Origin: Lentisphaera araneosa HTCC2155
GTDB lineage: Bacteria > Verrucomicrobiota > Lentisphaeria > Lentisphaerales > Lentisphaeraceae
Direction of reading: 5' to 3'
NCBI RefSeq assembly: GCF_000170755.1
Contig: NZ_ABCK01000022.1
Span: 1-64,000, forward strand
DNA: 64,000 bases
Shown here: one piece after another, positions 17,831 through 25,782 of the stretch
Layout: the number at the start of each line of letters is the position of its first letter
How positions within the stretch are numbered: the stretch's first letter is position 1
The notes under the pieces: generated by a model
What the model was told of the DNA's origin: nothing
Seen by the model: only the letters and a program-made list of their open reading frames with translations
Databases searched by the model: none
Position numbers and translations under genes: made by a program

Positions 17831-17992
17831 ATAAAACTCTTCTGTATTATTTAGTGATTTTCTGTGGTTAAAGTTACTTTGTTTAATTCAAAAAACCTGA
17901 ACCACTAAAGAGCACAGAAAAGCACAAGAATCCTAATGAATTTACATAAATAATACGAGTACCTAATTAAAAATGTTTTATGATATATGCGT

Positions 17993-18078
17993 CGTTCCTT
18001 TAGAACGGGATGGGGCTTAAATGTAAGGTCCTATGGTTAATAACCATAGGCTGAATTATGCTTTGTGCCTTTGGCACA
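17993..18078. repeat. Hairpin array
   Basis: Three palindromes in 86 bp: CGTTCCTTTAGAACG (17993-18007), CCTATGGTT/AACCATAGG (18030-18050) and TGTGCCTTTGGCACA (18064-18078), separated by GGATGGGGCTTAAATG-like linker. It is related in build to 13998-14160, where GTTCCTTCAGAAC occurs on the other strand. No coding potential is seen. Confidence 0.65.
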
Positions 18079-18149
18079 ATTACAGTTAAATACTTTAGGT
18101 TTGAATGAAAATAATTGCCCAAATGCTTCTATGTTTTTTTGTGAAAAGC

Positions 18150-18240
18150 TTGAGCGAAGCGCTACCTTAAGCCGACAGGCGCCATGTAAGCACGAAGTGC
18201 GCTTCCTAAGGCAACTTTTTGCCGCTACCTTGAGCGAAGC
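18150..18240. repeat. Inverted copies of the GGTATCGCTTCGC repeat family
   Basis: Here the family appears on the minus strand (TTGAGCGAAGCGCTACCTTA, CACGAAGTGCGCTTCCTAAG, then TTGCCGCTACCTTGAGCGAAG), facing the plus-strand copies at 17756-17815. The two groups form a large inverted pair around the hairpin array at 17993-18078. 18241-18380 has no gene; an AGCAATCGGCGCTCC motif at about 18321 recurs as CGAATCGGCGCTCC near 18437. Confidence 0.65.
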
Positions 18241-18379
18241 AATCCCTATCTGATTTTATCCGTGGTTGAATTAATTTCTACAAAAAGCCTCTTTGCGGCG
18301 TCCACAATAGGGTGCCAATTAGCAATCGGCGCTCCTATAGTAGTCCAAGTAATTAAATAGATAAAAATAATGAGGGGGT

Positions 18380-18586
18380 CTGGGGGAGAAATTTTAGAAT
18401 TAAAAAAGGAACATATAAATTTAATCATTCTCGATACGAATCGGCGCTCCTGTCTTTTAAAGACTTTCTGGGCATTTCGACCGGGAATGTTTACCAGCGG
18501 GACGAATACTCAGAAAGCTTCAGGCACGAATGCTATAGGAATTTCGCATGCTGTTTTTTAAATCTATATATTCCCTAGGAGTAAAA
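18380..18586 (+). other. 5' non-coding end of IS110 element, possible bridge RNA locus
   Basis: About 200 bp without a gene lies directly before the IS110 transposase start. IS110-group elements express a structured bridge RNA from the non-coding end next to the transposase start, so this is where it would be. The stretch contains CGACCGGGAATGTTTACCAG and other segments that could pair, but I did not establish a fold or the element boundary. Confidence 0.3.
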
Positions 18587-19845
18587 ATGTATAATACAAG
18601 AACTAAAAATCCATCTGAATATCAAGTTATTATTGCGATCGACTGGGCTGATCAAAAACATGACCTACGAATTCTTAAGGATTGTGAAGAAGAATGTAAA
18701 GTTATCAGTAGCGATTTACTTACTCTCAAAAACTTCTTTGATACACTCATACTTGAAACTGTTAATGGTTCCATTGCCATTGTCATCGAGAGCTGTCAAT
18801 CTGCACTGATGAATTTATTAATATCATTCACAGAGTTTGATATCTATGTGGTTCATCCTACGACTGCTTCAAAGTTTGCTAAAACATTTCATTTGAGTGG
18901 TGCTAAAAGTGACCGAGCAGATACTAAATCATTACTTGAACTGTATTTAAAACATCCTGATAAAGTTCAAAAAGTAGACTCATCTTTTTCAAAGGGGAAA
19001 CTGAAGCGACTTAATATAAAAAGGCGTGATTTAGTAGGTGATAGAACTCGTTTAACTAATCAATTAACTGCGTTATTGAAGATTTATTACCCAAACGCCC
19101 TCAAAGTCGTGGGCAATCATTTATATGCAGATATGTTTCTAGACTTTTTAGATAAATATCCAAGCCCGCAGGATGTCATTAATGCTCATCAAATCGGCAT
19201 TACCAAATTCTTTAACAAACGCAGTACCAAGCATAGTAAACAAAAGAGAGAGTTCAAATATTACGCTCCTCCATAATTGTTGTTAATGATGAAGATGAGT
19301 TGGATTACTACATATTTGAGATACAACAATTCTGCCACAGAATCAGGAGTTTAAATAAGGTCATTAAAGCTTATGACGAAAAAATTGAGCAAGCTTATCG
19401 CAGTAATGAGGACTATGAAATGTTTCAATCTTTCCCAGGAGCAGGCCCTAGTATCGGCCCACGTCTTATGGCTTTCTTTGGGGGCGATCGAGATAAATTT
19501 AAGTCTGTAAATGAGGTTCTTAAAATTAGTGAAATAGCTCCTGTGACAATTCAGAGTGGAAAAATGAATATTGTCCGAAGACGTTTTTTATGTGATAGGT
19601 TCACTCAACTTAGTTTTGTGGAGTTCGCAAATAATTCCATAAGATCGTCAATATGGGCACATGAATTTTATTATCATAAGAAAGCTCTTAACATACCTCA
19701 TTTCACTATACTTAGAGCTTTGGCCTACAAATGGATTCGTATCATGTATCGCTGCTGGAAAACGAGAACTCCATATAATGAAAAGACCTATCTGGAAGTA
19801 TTGGAGAAAAGACAACCTGCATGGTTTCAGAAATTCGTTAATTAA
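18587..19845 (+). pseudogene. IS110-family (DEDD) transposase, frameshifted
   Basis: The start is the ATG at 18587 with AGGAG at 18577-18581. The first frame (to 19276) gives the RuvC-like DEDD domain: AIDWADQKHD, IVIESCQSALM and GAKSDRADTKSLLEL. A shift of one frame near 19277 is needed to reach the second part (about 19283-19845), which carries the IS116/IS110/IS902 helix-hairpin-helix block FPGAGPSIGPRLMAFFGGD and the Ser-containing C-terminal domain. Total coding length, about 415 codons, is normal. The break would inactivate it unless frameshifting occurs. The nearby target looks rich in short repeats, a common choice for IS110 elements. Confidence 0.85.
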
Positions 19846-19926
19846 CCTCGTATTCTAGTTGTAAGTGCACTCAGAAAAGCCCGGAAATTAACTTATTTTA
19901 CTGATTCATAATGAGTGACAAATATT

Positions 19927-21084
19927 TTAAATTCGGTCTTCGTGTTTTTTTGCGAAGTCAGCAAGTTTTTGATTTACCTTTGGGGACAATGTTTGTTCTT
20001 CAAGAAAACGGTAAGCCCGGCGTGCAATAAAGAAGTCTTTAACCTCTAAGAGTGCGCTTAGGTTCAATTCGAGTTTATCCGAGAATAAATTCTTATTTTC
20101 GATGAATTGAAGAGTAAGGTGCACAGTGTAATAAGAACTTTTGCTGAGTTTCTCTGAAAGTAAGAGAAGGGTTTCATCATCTAAGGCATCTTCATTAGCG
20201 AGTTCATCAATGATGATTGCCGCATTATAATTTTCCATTTCCGGTAGAGCCTGAATGGTTTTTTGGTAATAATCATTTTTGTTTTGAGTAGCCGTCTTTA
20301 GGTAAGTTAGACCCAAATCGATTTGATCAATACCCGCTTCTGCTAAAGCATTGGCCGTGGTATCCACATAGTCTTGTGTATAAATCTTCTCTCTCATAAG
20401 ATAATTCAGAATAAACTCGATTTTTAACCAATCTTTATTATCGAGAGTTTTTTGAATATAAGCCGGCGTGCAATGGAGTTCGGTCTCTGTCTGCAGTATG
20501 GGTACGATCTCGGTATTTGCATAAGTCCACAAGACCCAGGTAGTCCAGGCGGCATCTTTCACTACGGCATCTTTGACTGTTGCGGGCGTCGCAATCGATT
20601 CCCCATCCACATCTTCATCGTCAGCTTCAGGAAGTACATCTTTCTTTTCCTTAGGCTTATCGGGTTCTTTCGCTAAGTAGGCTAAGGAATGCTCCTGCAA
20701 GATGGATTTTTTATCTTTCAATATTTTATCCAGCATCTCGTAATCTTCGGCAGTAAAGGGTTCGTGCTCAACTTTGGTCAGGGGCTTTTTCTCAGGATAA
20801 GTAAGATGAGAATAATTACCTGCATCATCCCAATACATAGTGACTTCAACCAACTTGCATTTATTATCGAGACAAACGGAATTGATCAAATCCATTGAGT
20901 AGCCGGTAGGGTGGCCATGATCGTCATAATAAGCCAATAATTCATGTTGCTTTTTGGCTTCCTTAGGGTAGACAGGATCAATCAATTCAATGCCTTTATA
21001 CACCTGATTTTGAGTTGAGGTGCACGATGATACGAATAAGCATAGAAGACTTATTAGGACAAGTGGTACATTAAATAATTTCAT
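19927..21084 (-). CDS. Conserved lipoprotein partner of ApbE, function unknown
   Basis: 385 residues from the ATG at 21084; an earlier in-frame start at 21138 lies inside apbE and is less likely. MKLFNVPLVLISLLCLFVSSCTST is a lipoprotein signal with Cys21 as the lipidation site. Residues 30-110 hold a repeat-like motif (HELLAYYDDHGHPTGYSMDL, then LVEVTMYWDDAGNYSHL). The middle is acidic (LPEADDEDVDGES), and the C-terminal half is helical and HEAT-like. It starts 2 nt after the apbE stop, so the two form an operon. Pairing with a flavin transferase suggests it may be a flavinylated or redox-chain partner, but I see no clear D-x-T/S-G-A-T/S flavinylation motif. Family unknown. Confidence 0.7.
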   Translation of the reverse strand: MKLFNVPLVLISLLCLFVSSCTSTQNQVYKGIELIDPVYPKEAKKQHELLAYYDDHGHPTGYSMDLINSVCLDNKCKLVEVTMYWDDAGNYSHLTYPEKKPLTKVEHEPFTAEDYEMLDKILKDKKSILQEHSLAYLAKEPDKPKEKKDVLPEADDEDVDGESIATPATVKDAVVKDAAWTTWVLWTYANTEIVPILQTETELHCTPAYIQKTLDNKDWLKIEFILNYLMREKIYTQDYVDTTANALAEAGIDQIDLGLTYLKTATQNKNDYYQKTIQALPEMENYNAAIIIDELANEDALDDETLLLLSEKLSKSSYYTVHLTLQFIENKNLFSDKLELNLSALLEVKDFFIARRAYRFLEEQTLSPKVNQKLADFAKKHEDRI

Positions 21085-21085
21085 T

Positions 21086-22081
21086 TTAAGCAAGTCCAAA
21101 ACCTTCTGTGTGTTGTATATGCCCCTTTTTATTGACAAAGAGGGCGTCGGCTTGAGGAATTTGTTTAATTAAACTCATGCCCTTTTCTTGACCAAGGACA
21201 AACAGCGCAGTTGAAAGAGCATCGGCTTCCATGGCACTGGGGGCCAAAACCGAGACACTGGAAAGCTCAGTAGGGGAGTAACCCGTTCGCGGATCAAATA
21301 AATGATTGTGGCGAAAATCCTCAGAGAACTTCACCTGATAATCTCCGGAACTCGAAAGGCAACGGTTTGTTAGATTGATTTTGCCCAAGTATTCATCTTT
21401 ACGGCTGTGCTGAATGCCAATTTTCCATGCCTCTCTATGTTGTGGTTTGCCAAGAGGACTCAATTCTCCGGCATCGATAAGTGCATGCTCGATACCGTGG
21501 TCTTTTAAGGCTTTTTGAGCCACATCAGCAGCTAAACCCTGAGCAATACCATTGAGGCTTATCTGTCCACCGGCCTTATTCATACAAATCAGTCCATCCT
21601 CAATTTCCATAAATTGCCAACCGACCTTTTCTTTGACTTTAGCGATAGCTCTAGGCTCTGGCAATTGACCCTTTAAAGCATTCTTTCTGAATAAACGCCA
21701 TAGGGGTTGAATAGTCACATCGAAAGCCCCTTCACTCAATTTAGAAAGCTCTTTGGCTCTTTTTAAGACATCGACTAAGAGTGGATCCGGATTGCGGAGA
21801 ATGCCTTCGCGGTTGACTTGGTTTAACTGGCTATCGGGACGATAAAGACTCATTAAGTTCTCGACTTTATCAATTTGAACTAAGGCTTCATCCATTGCTT
21901 GTTCAGCGACTTTGCTATTATGGTGGAAAACTGTAAAAGTCATTTCTGCGCCCAGCGCAAAAGAGCGGCGGACATGCTTTTGTAATCCTTTTGTTTGAGC
22001 CTGGCTATTGCCCCCTAGGAGCATGAGTGATGCACCTGAGCTCAAAGATAAAAACTGTCTTCTATTCAATAAATTATTCAT
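21086..22081 (-). CDS. apbE: FAD:protein FMN transferase ApbE, Tat-exported
   Basis: 331 residues. The N-terminus NRRQFLSLSSGASLMLLGG is a twin-arginine signal. ApbE landmarks follow: FTVFHHNSKVAEQAMDEAL, VENLMSLYRPDSQLNQVN, GAFDVTIQPLW, SLNGIAQGLAADVA (the family usually has GGIAKG), LIDAGE, DPRTGYSP and the AMEADALSTALFVLG block with its metal-binding Asp. The enzyme attaches FMN from FAD to Thr/Ser of partner proteins in the periplasm. Upstream, at 22105-22133, lies the two-box ECF-type promoter shared with the FAD oxidoreductase genes. It heads a two-gene operon with the lipoprotein. Confidence 0.92.
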   Translation of the reverse strand: MNNLLNRRQFLSLSSGASLMLLGGNSQAQTKGLQKHVRRSFALGAEMTFTVFHHNSKVAEQAMDEALVQIDKVENLMSLYRPDSQLNQVNREGILRNPDPLLVDVLKRAKELSKLSEGAFDVTIQPLWRLFRKNALKGQLPEPRAIAKVKEKVGWQFMEIEDGLICMNKAGGQISLNGIAQGLAADVAQKALKDHGIEHALIDAGELSPLGKPQHREAWKIGIQHSRKDEYLGKINLTNRCLSSSGDYQVKFSEDFRHNHLFDPRTGYSPTELSSVSVLAPSAMEADALSTALFVLGQEKGMSLIKQIPQADALFVNKKGHIQHTEGFGLA

Positions 22082-22104
22082 GTATATCCTATAAATCTTC
22101 TAAC

Positions 22105-22133
22105 ACTTAATTTGTCAAAAAAGAATACCTGCC
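22105..22133 (-). promoter_or_regulatory. Two-box ECF-type promoter of apbE
   Basis: On the minus strand GGCAGGT (22133-22127), a 12-nt spacer and CAAATTAAGT (22114-22105) precede the apbE ATG by 23 nt. Four other promoters in the window have the same boxes and the same 12-nt gap. Counting GGCAGG as -35 and TTAAGT as -10 gives a 17-nt spacer. Confidence 0.72.
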
Positions 22134-22224
22134 GCCGTATTTATTATTTTTTAGATGAATTATTTCAGTATGGTCCAATTTAGTGAAAGGGAATTGAGCT
22201 TTCGCTGTTTTCTTTAAGTACCAA

Positions 22225-22378
22225 CTCTGCGTCTCTGCGTCTCCGCGACTCTGCGTGCAGATAGTAAAAGTTAATCAGATCTAAAAACTGAGTACAGGAA
22301 TTAGACTTCTCTAAAGATACTATTTTAATAATAGCTCTCACTCAAAGAAAATCACGCGGAGGCGCCGAGGCGCGGAGA
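22225..22378. repeat. GC-rich inverted repeat in the apbE / oxidoreductase gap
   Basis: A run of CTCTGCG / CTCCGCG words at 22225-22260 faces its approximate reverse complement (CACGCGGAGGCGCCGAGG, then CGCGGAGA) at 22353-22378, with about 90 AT-rich bases between. It stands out sharply from the AT-rich surroundings. The gap 22134-22462 holds no gene. Confidence 0.6.
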
Positions 22379-22462
22379 AAGAAGTATAGTAAAAAAAAGG
22401 TTCATTTGAATATCACAATTTTAGAATAAGCATTTTTTTTCTCATTTTTTTGTAAAAAGTGC

Positions 22463-22491
22463 GGCAGGTTTGTTTTGTAGTCAAATTAAGT
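22463..22491 (+). promoter_or_regulatory. Two-box ECF-type promoter of FAD oxidoreductase 1
   Basis: GGCAGGT at 22463-22469, a 12-nt spacer, and CAAATTAAGT at 22482-22491. The start codon is at 22524. This is a perfect match to both consensus boxes. Confidence 0.75.
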
Positions 22492-22523
22492 AGTACAAGA
22501 ATTTAAAACTAGGGAAAAAATTA

Positions 22524-25500
22524 ATGAGCATAACTTATTACCTGAAGCTCGCAGTCATCTTTGCGCTATTGCCACTCTCCAGCTACTCACTTGATAAACT
22601 TGTCGAATCCAAGTCGACTCTTCCACTTGCCTATGATGTGGATGTACTTGTTGCCGGTAGCTCACTAGCCGGAATTGAGGCCGCCTGTGCTGCGGCAGAT
22701 AAGGGAGCCTCTGTATTGGTGATTGAATCCCGCCCTTATCTTGGTTATGATATCTGTGCCAATCAAAAATTGTGGTTGGAGAGTGATGGAAAGCCACAGA
22801 CCGACATCACTAAATGGATATTTGATAATAAACGCCAAACCACACCTCTAAAGGTCAAAGGCCTCTTTGATAGAGTTCTCCTTAAAAGAAATATTCAGTT
22901 TTTGACCGGTAGCTTTCCAGCGGAACTCCTAGTTGATGAAAAGGGCAAGCCGGCCGGCATGACCATGGTGAACCGCAGTGGACGCCAGGCCATTCGTGCA
23001 AAAGTTATTATTGATGCAACGCCTCATGCGGTTTTAACTCGCCAGTTACCCAATGCCTTAAGCGAATTTCAGCCAGGTGAAAAACAATCATCTTTTACCG
23101 TTATTGGCGGGGACTTAAAAAAGGCAAACGAAATTATTCAGGGCAAACAAGTTCCAAATGTTGAATTTACGTCAAAAGTTCAAATTAAGAAAAAAAAGAA
23201 GAAGAAAGTATCGGTCACAAAAAAGTTTTCAGCCTATCACTACGATGCCAAAATTGATTTAAAAGAAGACAATTATCGCGAACGCAGCAAAGCCATCCAC
23301 AAGATTAGATCCATGGTTTCTGATCCAAAGATGGCGGATCATTCAGAGGGTTTACTGATATTCCCTGAGCGCATGATTAAAACTGCATCGAATAGTGATG
23401 ATAGTTCTGCCGTAGAAAATTATCTTCCCAAAGGATTTGATAATCTTTTTGTCCTAAATGCTTATGCCGGAATTGAGGATAAAGCTGCCCGTGATCAACT
23501 CTTAAAGAGTCCTTATAAATTTGCTCCCATTGGCAAAAAAATTGGCGCCACAGCGGCTGAACTGGCGACTAAGACAGTCGTACCCAGTAAAATTGACTAC
23601 TTAGCCTCCACAAGTGAAAAGGGAAAACTCGCGGTCTCAGGACTTGCCAATAGTTTTCGTTTTAATGATCGTCCTCAATTGGAACTTTCGGACCATGATC
23701 TTCCCGTTTTAGGTCGCTGGGATGTGGTCGTCGTCGGCGCCGGAACATCGGGTGCTCCTGCAGCCTTAGGGGCGGCCAGAGCGGGTGCTAGAACTCTAGC
23801 AATCGAATACATGGATGAGTTAGGCGGAGTTGGAACTGCCGGTATGATCTCAACGTATTGGTATGGCTTTCGCTTTGGTTATACTGCGGAAGTGGATAAA
23901 GCTTTAGGCACAAAAGAAAGCTGGAATCAAATTCAAAAATCAGAATGGCTCCGTCAGCAATTACTCAAAAGTGGCGCTGAGCTGTGGTTTGCCAGCTATG
24001 GCTGTGGTGTAGTTATGAAAGGCAACAAGGTCTCTGGTGTAATCGTAGCCACGCCCTTTGGTCGAGGTGTTGTTTTAGCTGACGTCGTTGTTGATGGTAC
24101 CGGTAACTCAGATATGGCTGCGGCGGCAAAAGCCAATACTCATTACAGCATTACTAAACACGGCGACTTATCAGTTCAGATTTCCAATTATGCCGTTCGT
24201 AAACTAGGCGCAGGCACTAATAATCCAGCGCGTTATATGCTCAATGATAACGATATCTTTGATCGTTGGCACCTAAAATTATCTGCTAGGCAAGAAGCTT
24301 ACAAGGCCTTAAGTTCTCATGATATGGGGCAACTGATACCTTCACGCGATCGTCGTCGCATCGTTGGTGAATACACTTTAACCACTGAAGATATTCTTAC
24401 GAAGCGTACTTTCCCGGACACCATCAGCCATCACAAGAGTAACTTCGATGCTGGAGCGCATCCGGATACCGAAATGTTCCTAATAAAAGATATGAAGGGC
24501 CCCGTTTTTACTTGTGATATGCCTTACCGCTCAGTTATACCGAAGGGTCTGGAAGGACTTCTGGTTATCGGCCTGGGAGCAAGTGCTGACCGCGATGCCA
24601 TGACTCTCGTTCGCATGCAGCCCGATTTACAAAATCAGGGCTACGCTGTGGGCATGGCCGCTGCCATGGCTGTACTGACTACAGGTGGCAATGTACGCGA
24701 TATCGATATAAAAGCCCTGCAAAGAGATCTTGTCAACAACAACTGCCTGGACAAAAGAGTTCTTACAGACCGTGATTCCTTCCCCTTTAGTGAAGAAAAA
24801 ATTAAACAAGCGGTGAAAACCCTACACAAACTGACCATTGATGTTCACCAAAAACCAGAAAAGGACGATACTCATACAGCTTTAGCCGTGGTGATCAGTC
24901 ATCCACAAGAATCAATTGCTTTACTAAAAGAGGCTTATGCAAAAAGTTCAGATTCTAAGGTCAAATTAAACTTTGCTCGTATCTTAGCTATACTTGGTGA
25001 TGACACAGGAAAAAACACTCTCATCGATGCTGTCAAAAAATCACCTAATTGGGGGGCTGGTTGGGACTACAGCAATCAGCGTAAAGATGCCAATACTTTT
25101 GGTCCTGTAGATCGCATAGTCATTGCTCTGGGGTTTTTAAACTCAGCGGAAGTTCACGCACCCCTATTAGAGAAGATGGATCAATTGACACTTAAGAGTC
25201 CGCTATCTCATTATAAGGCTGTTTGTCTTGCCTTAAGAATGAACAAAGATCAGTCCTTGGCTGAACCCTTAGCTCGTTTTCTAAAAGAGAAAAAGCTCAA
25301 GGGCCACACCCAAACCCTGACTTATTATAATGGGAAAAATAAACAGAAAAATGCTTATGTGCGTCAGGGGGTCAATACAAAAGGCGGCGCAATGGTGAAT
25401 AATAAATTTAAAGAGCTCCTAATCGCGGCACTTCTTTTTGAATGTGGCGATTACCAAAATCAAGGACGTGAGATCTTAGAGGCCTACACCAAAGATGTGA

Positions 25501-25565
25501 ATGGGCATTTTGCCGAGTACGCAAATAAAGTCTTGACCCATGGCACAGCAATGAGCGCGAAGTAA
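22524..25565 (+). CDS. Exported FAD-dependent oxidoreductase with two dinucleotide-binding modules (paralogue 1)
   Basis: 1013 residues with a signal peptide (MSITYYLKLAVIFALLPLSSYS). The first Rossmann module at about residues 38-70 has VDVLVAGSSLAGIEAACAAA. The second, better preserved, at about residues 398-430 has WDVVVVGAGTSGAPAALGAA followed by LGGVGTAGMIS, the FAD-dependent oxidoreductase (PF12831-like) signature. The last 200 residues are HEAT-like. A Lys-rich run (KKKKKKK) lies at about residue 223. Homologues in PVC bacteria are secreted and of unknown substrate; oxidation of a sugar or sugar derivative is inference. Its promoter belongs to the two-box family, shared with apbE and the paralogue at 27917. 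Confidence 0.85.
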   Translation: MSITYYLKLAVIFALLPLSSYSLDKLVESKSTLPLAYDVDVLVAGSSLAGIEAACAAADKGASVLVIESRPYLGYDICANQKLWLESDGKPQTDITKWIFDNKRQTTPLKVKGLFDRVLLKRNIQFLTGSFPAELLVDEKGKPAGMTMVNRSGRQAIRAKVIIDATPHAVLTRQLPNALSEFQPGEKQSSFTVIGGDLKKANEIIQGKQVPNVEFTSKVQIKKKKKKKVSVTKKFSAYHYDAKIDLKEDNYRERSKAIHKIRSMVSDPKMADHSEGLLIFPERMIKTASNSDDSSAVENYLPKGFDNLFVLNAYAGIEDKAARDQLLKSPYKFAPIGKKIGATAAELATKTVVPSKIDYLASTSEKGKLAVSGLANSFRFNDRPQLELSDHDLPVLGRWDVVVVGAGTSGAPAALGAARAGARTLAIEYMDELGGVGTAGMISTYWYGFRFGYTAEVDKALGTKESWNQIQKSEWLRQQLLKSGAELWFASYGCGVVMKGNKVSGVIVATPFGRGVVLADVVVDGTGNSDMAAAAKANTHYSITKHGDLSVQISNYAVRKLGAGTNNPARYMLNDNDIFDRWHLKLSARQEAYKALSSHDMGQLIPSRDRRRIVGEYTLTTEDILTKRTFPDTISHHKSNFDAGAHPDTEMFLIKDMKGPVFTCDMPYRSVIPKGLEGLLVIGLGASADRDAMTLVRMQPDLQNQGYAVGMAAAMAVLTTGGNVRDIDIKALQRDLVNNNCLDKRVLTDRDSFPFSEEKIKQAVKTLHKLTIDVHQKPEKDDTHTALAVVISHPQESIALLKEAYAKSSDSKVKLNFARILAILGDDTGKNTLIDAVKKSPNWGAGWDYSNQRKDANTFGPVDRIVIALGFLNSAEVHAPLLEKMDQLTLKSPLSHYKAVCLALRMNKDQSLAEPLARFLKEKKLKGHTQTLTYYNGKNKQKNAYVRQGVNTKGGAMVNNKFKELLIAALLFECGDYQNQGREILEAYTKDVNGHFAEYANKVLTHGTAMSAK

Positions 25566-25594
25566 ACATGGACTTTTTGGTATGTAGTTCACGA

Positions 25595-25772
25595 TTTATC
25601 GTGCGTAATTTAAAAATAAAAACATAATTACCCATAAAGCGGGGCAAAGCCCCTAGTCGCCTGGTCAAGGATTGGCAAATCCTTGCAGGGAGAGCTCGAG
25701 AGGGACAGCGTCCATCTCGTGTGCGAAGCACCAGCCTCTTTATCGTGAGTGATTTAAAAATAAAAAAAACAT
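25595..25772. repeat. Hairpin array bracketed by direct repeats
   Basis: Imperfect direct repeats of about 32 bp (TTTATCGTGCGTAATTTAAA from 25595; TTTATCGTGAGTGATTTAAA from 25739) enclose four palindromes: GGGGCAAAGCCCC (25641-25653), AAGGATTGGCAAATCCTT (25667-25684), a CGAGAGGGAC/GTCCATCTCG stem (25697-25719) and GTGCGAAGCAC (25721-25731). It resembles a small non-autonomous insertion or amplified structured RNA. It is transcribed, if at all, between the oxidoreductase and the next sulfatase. Confidence 0.65.
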
Positions 25773-25782
25773 TGAGTAAAAT

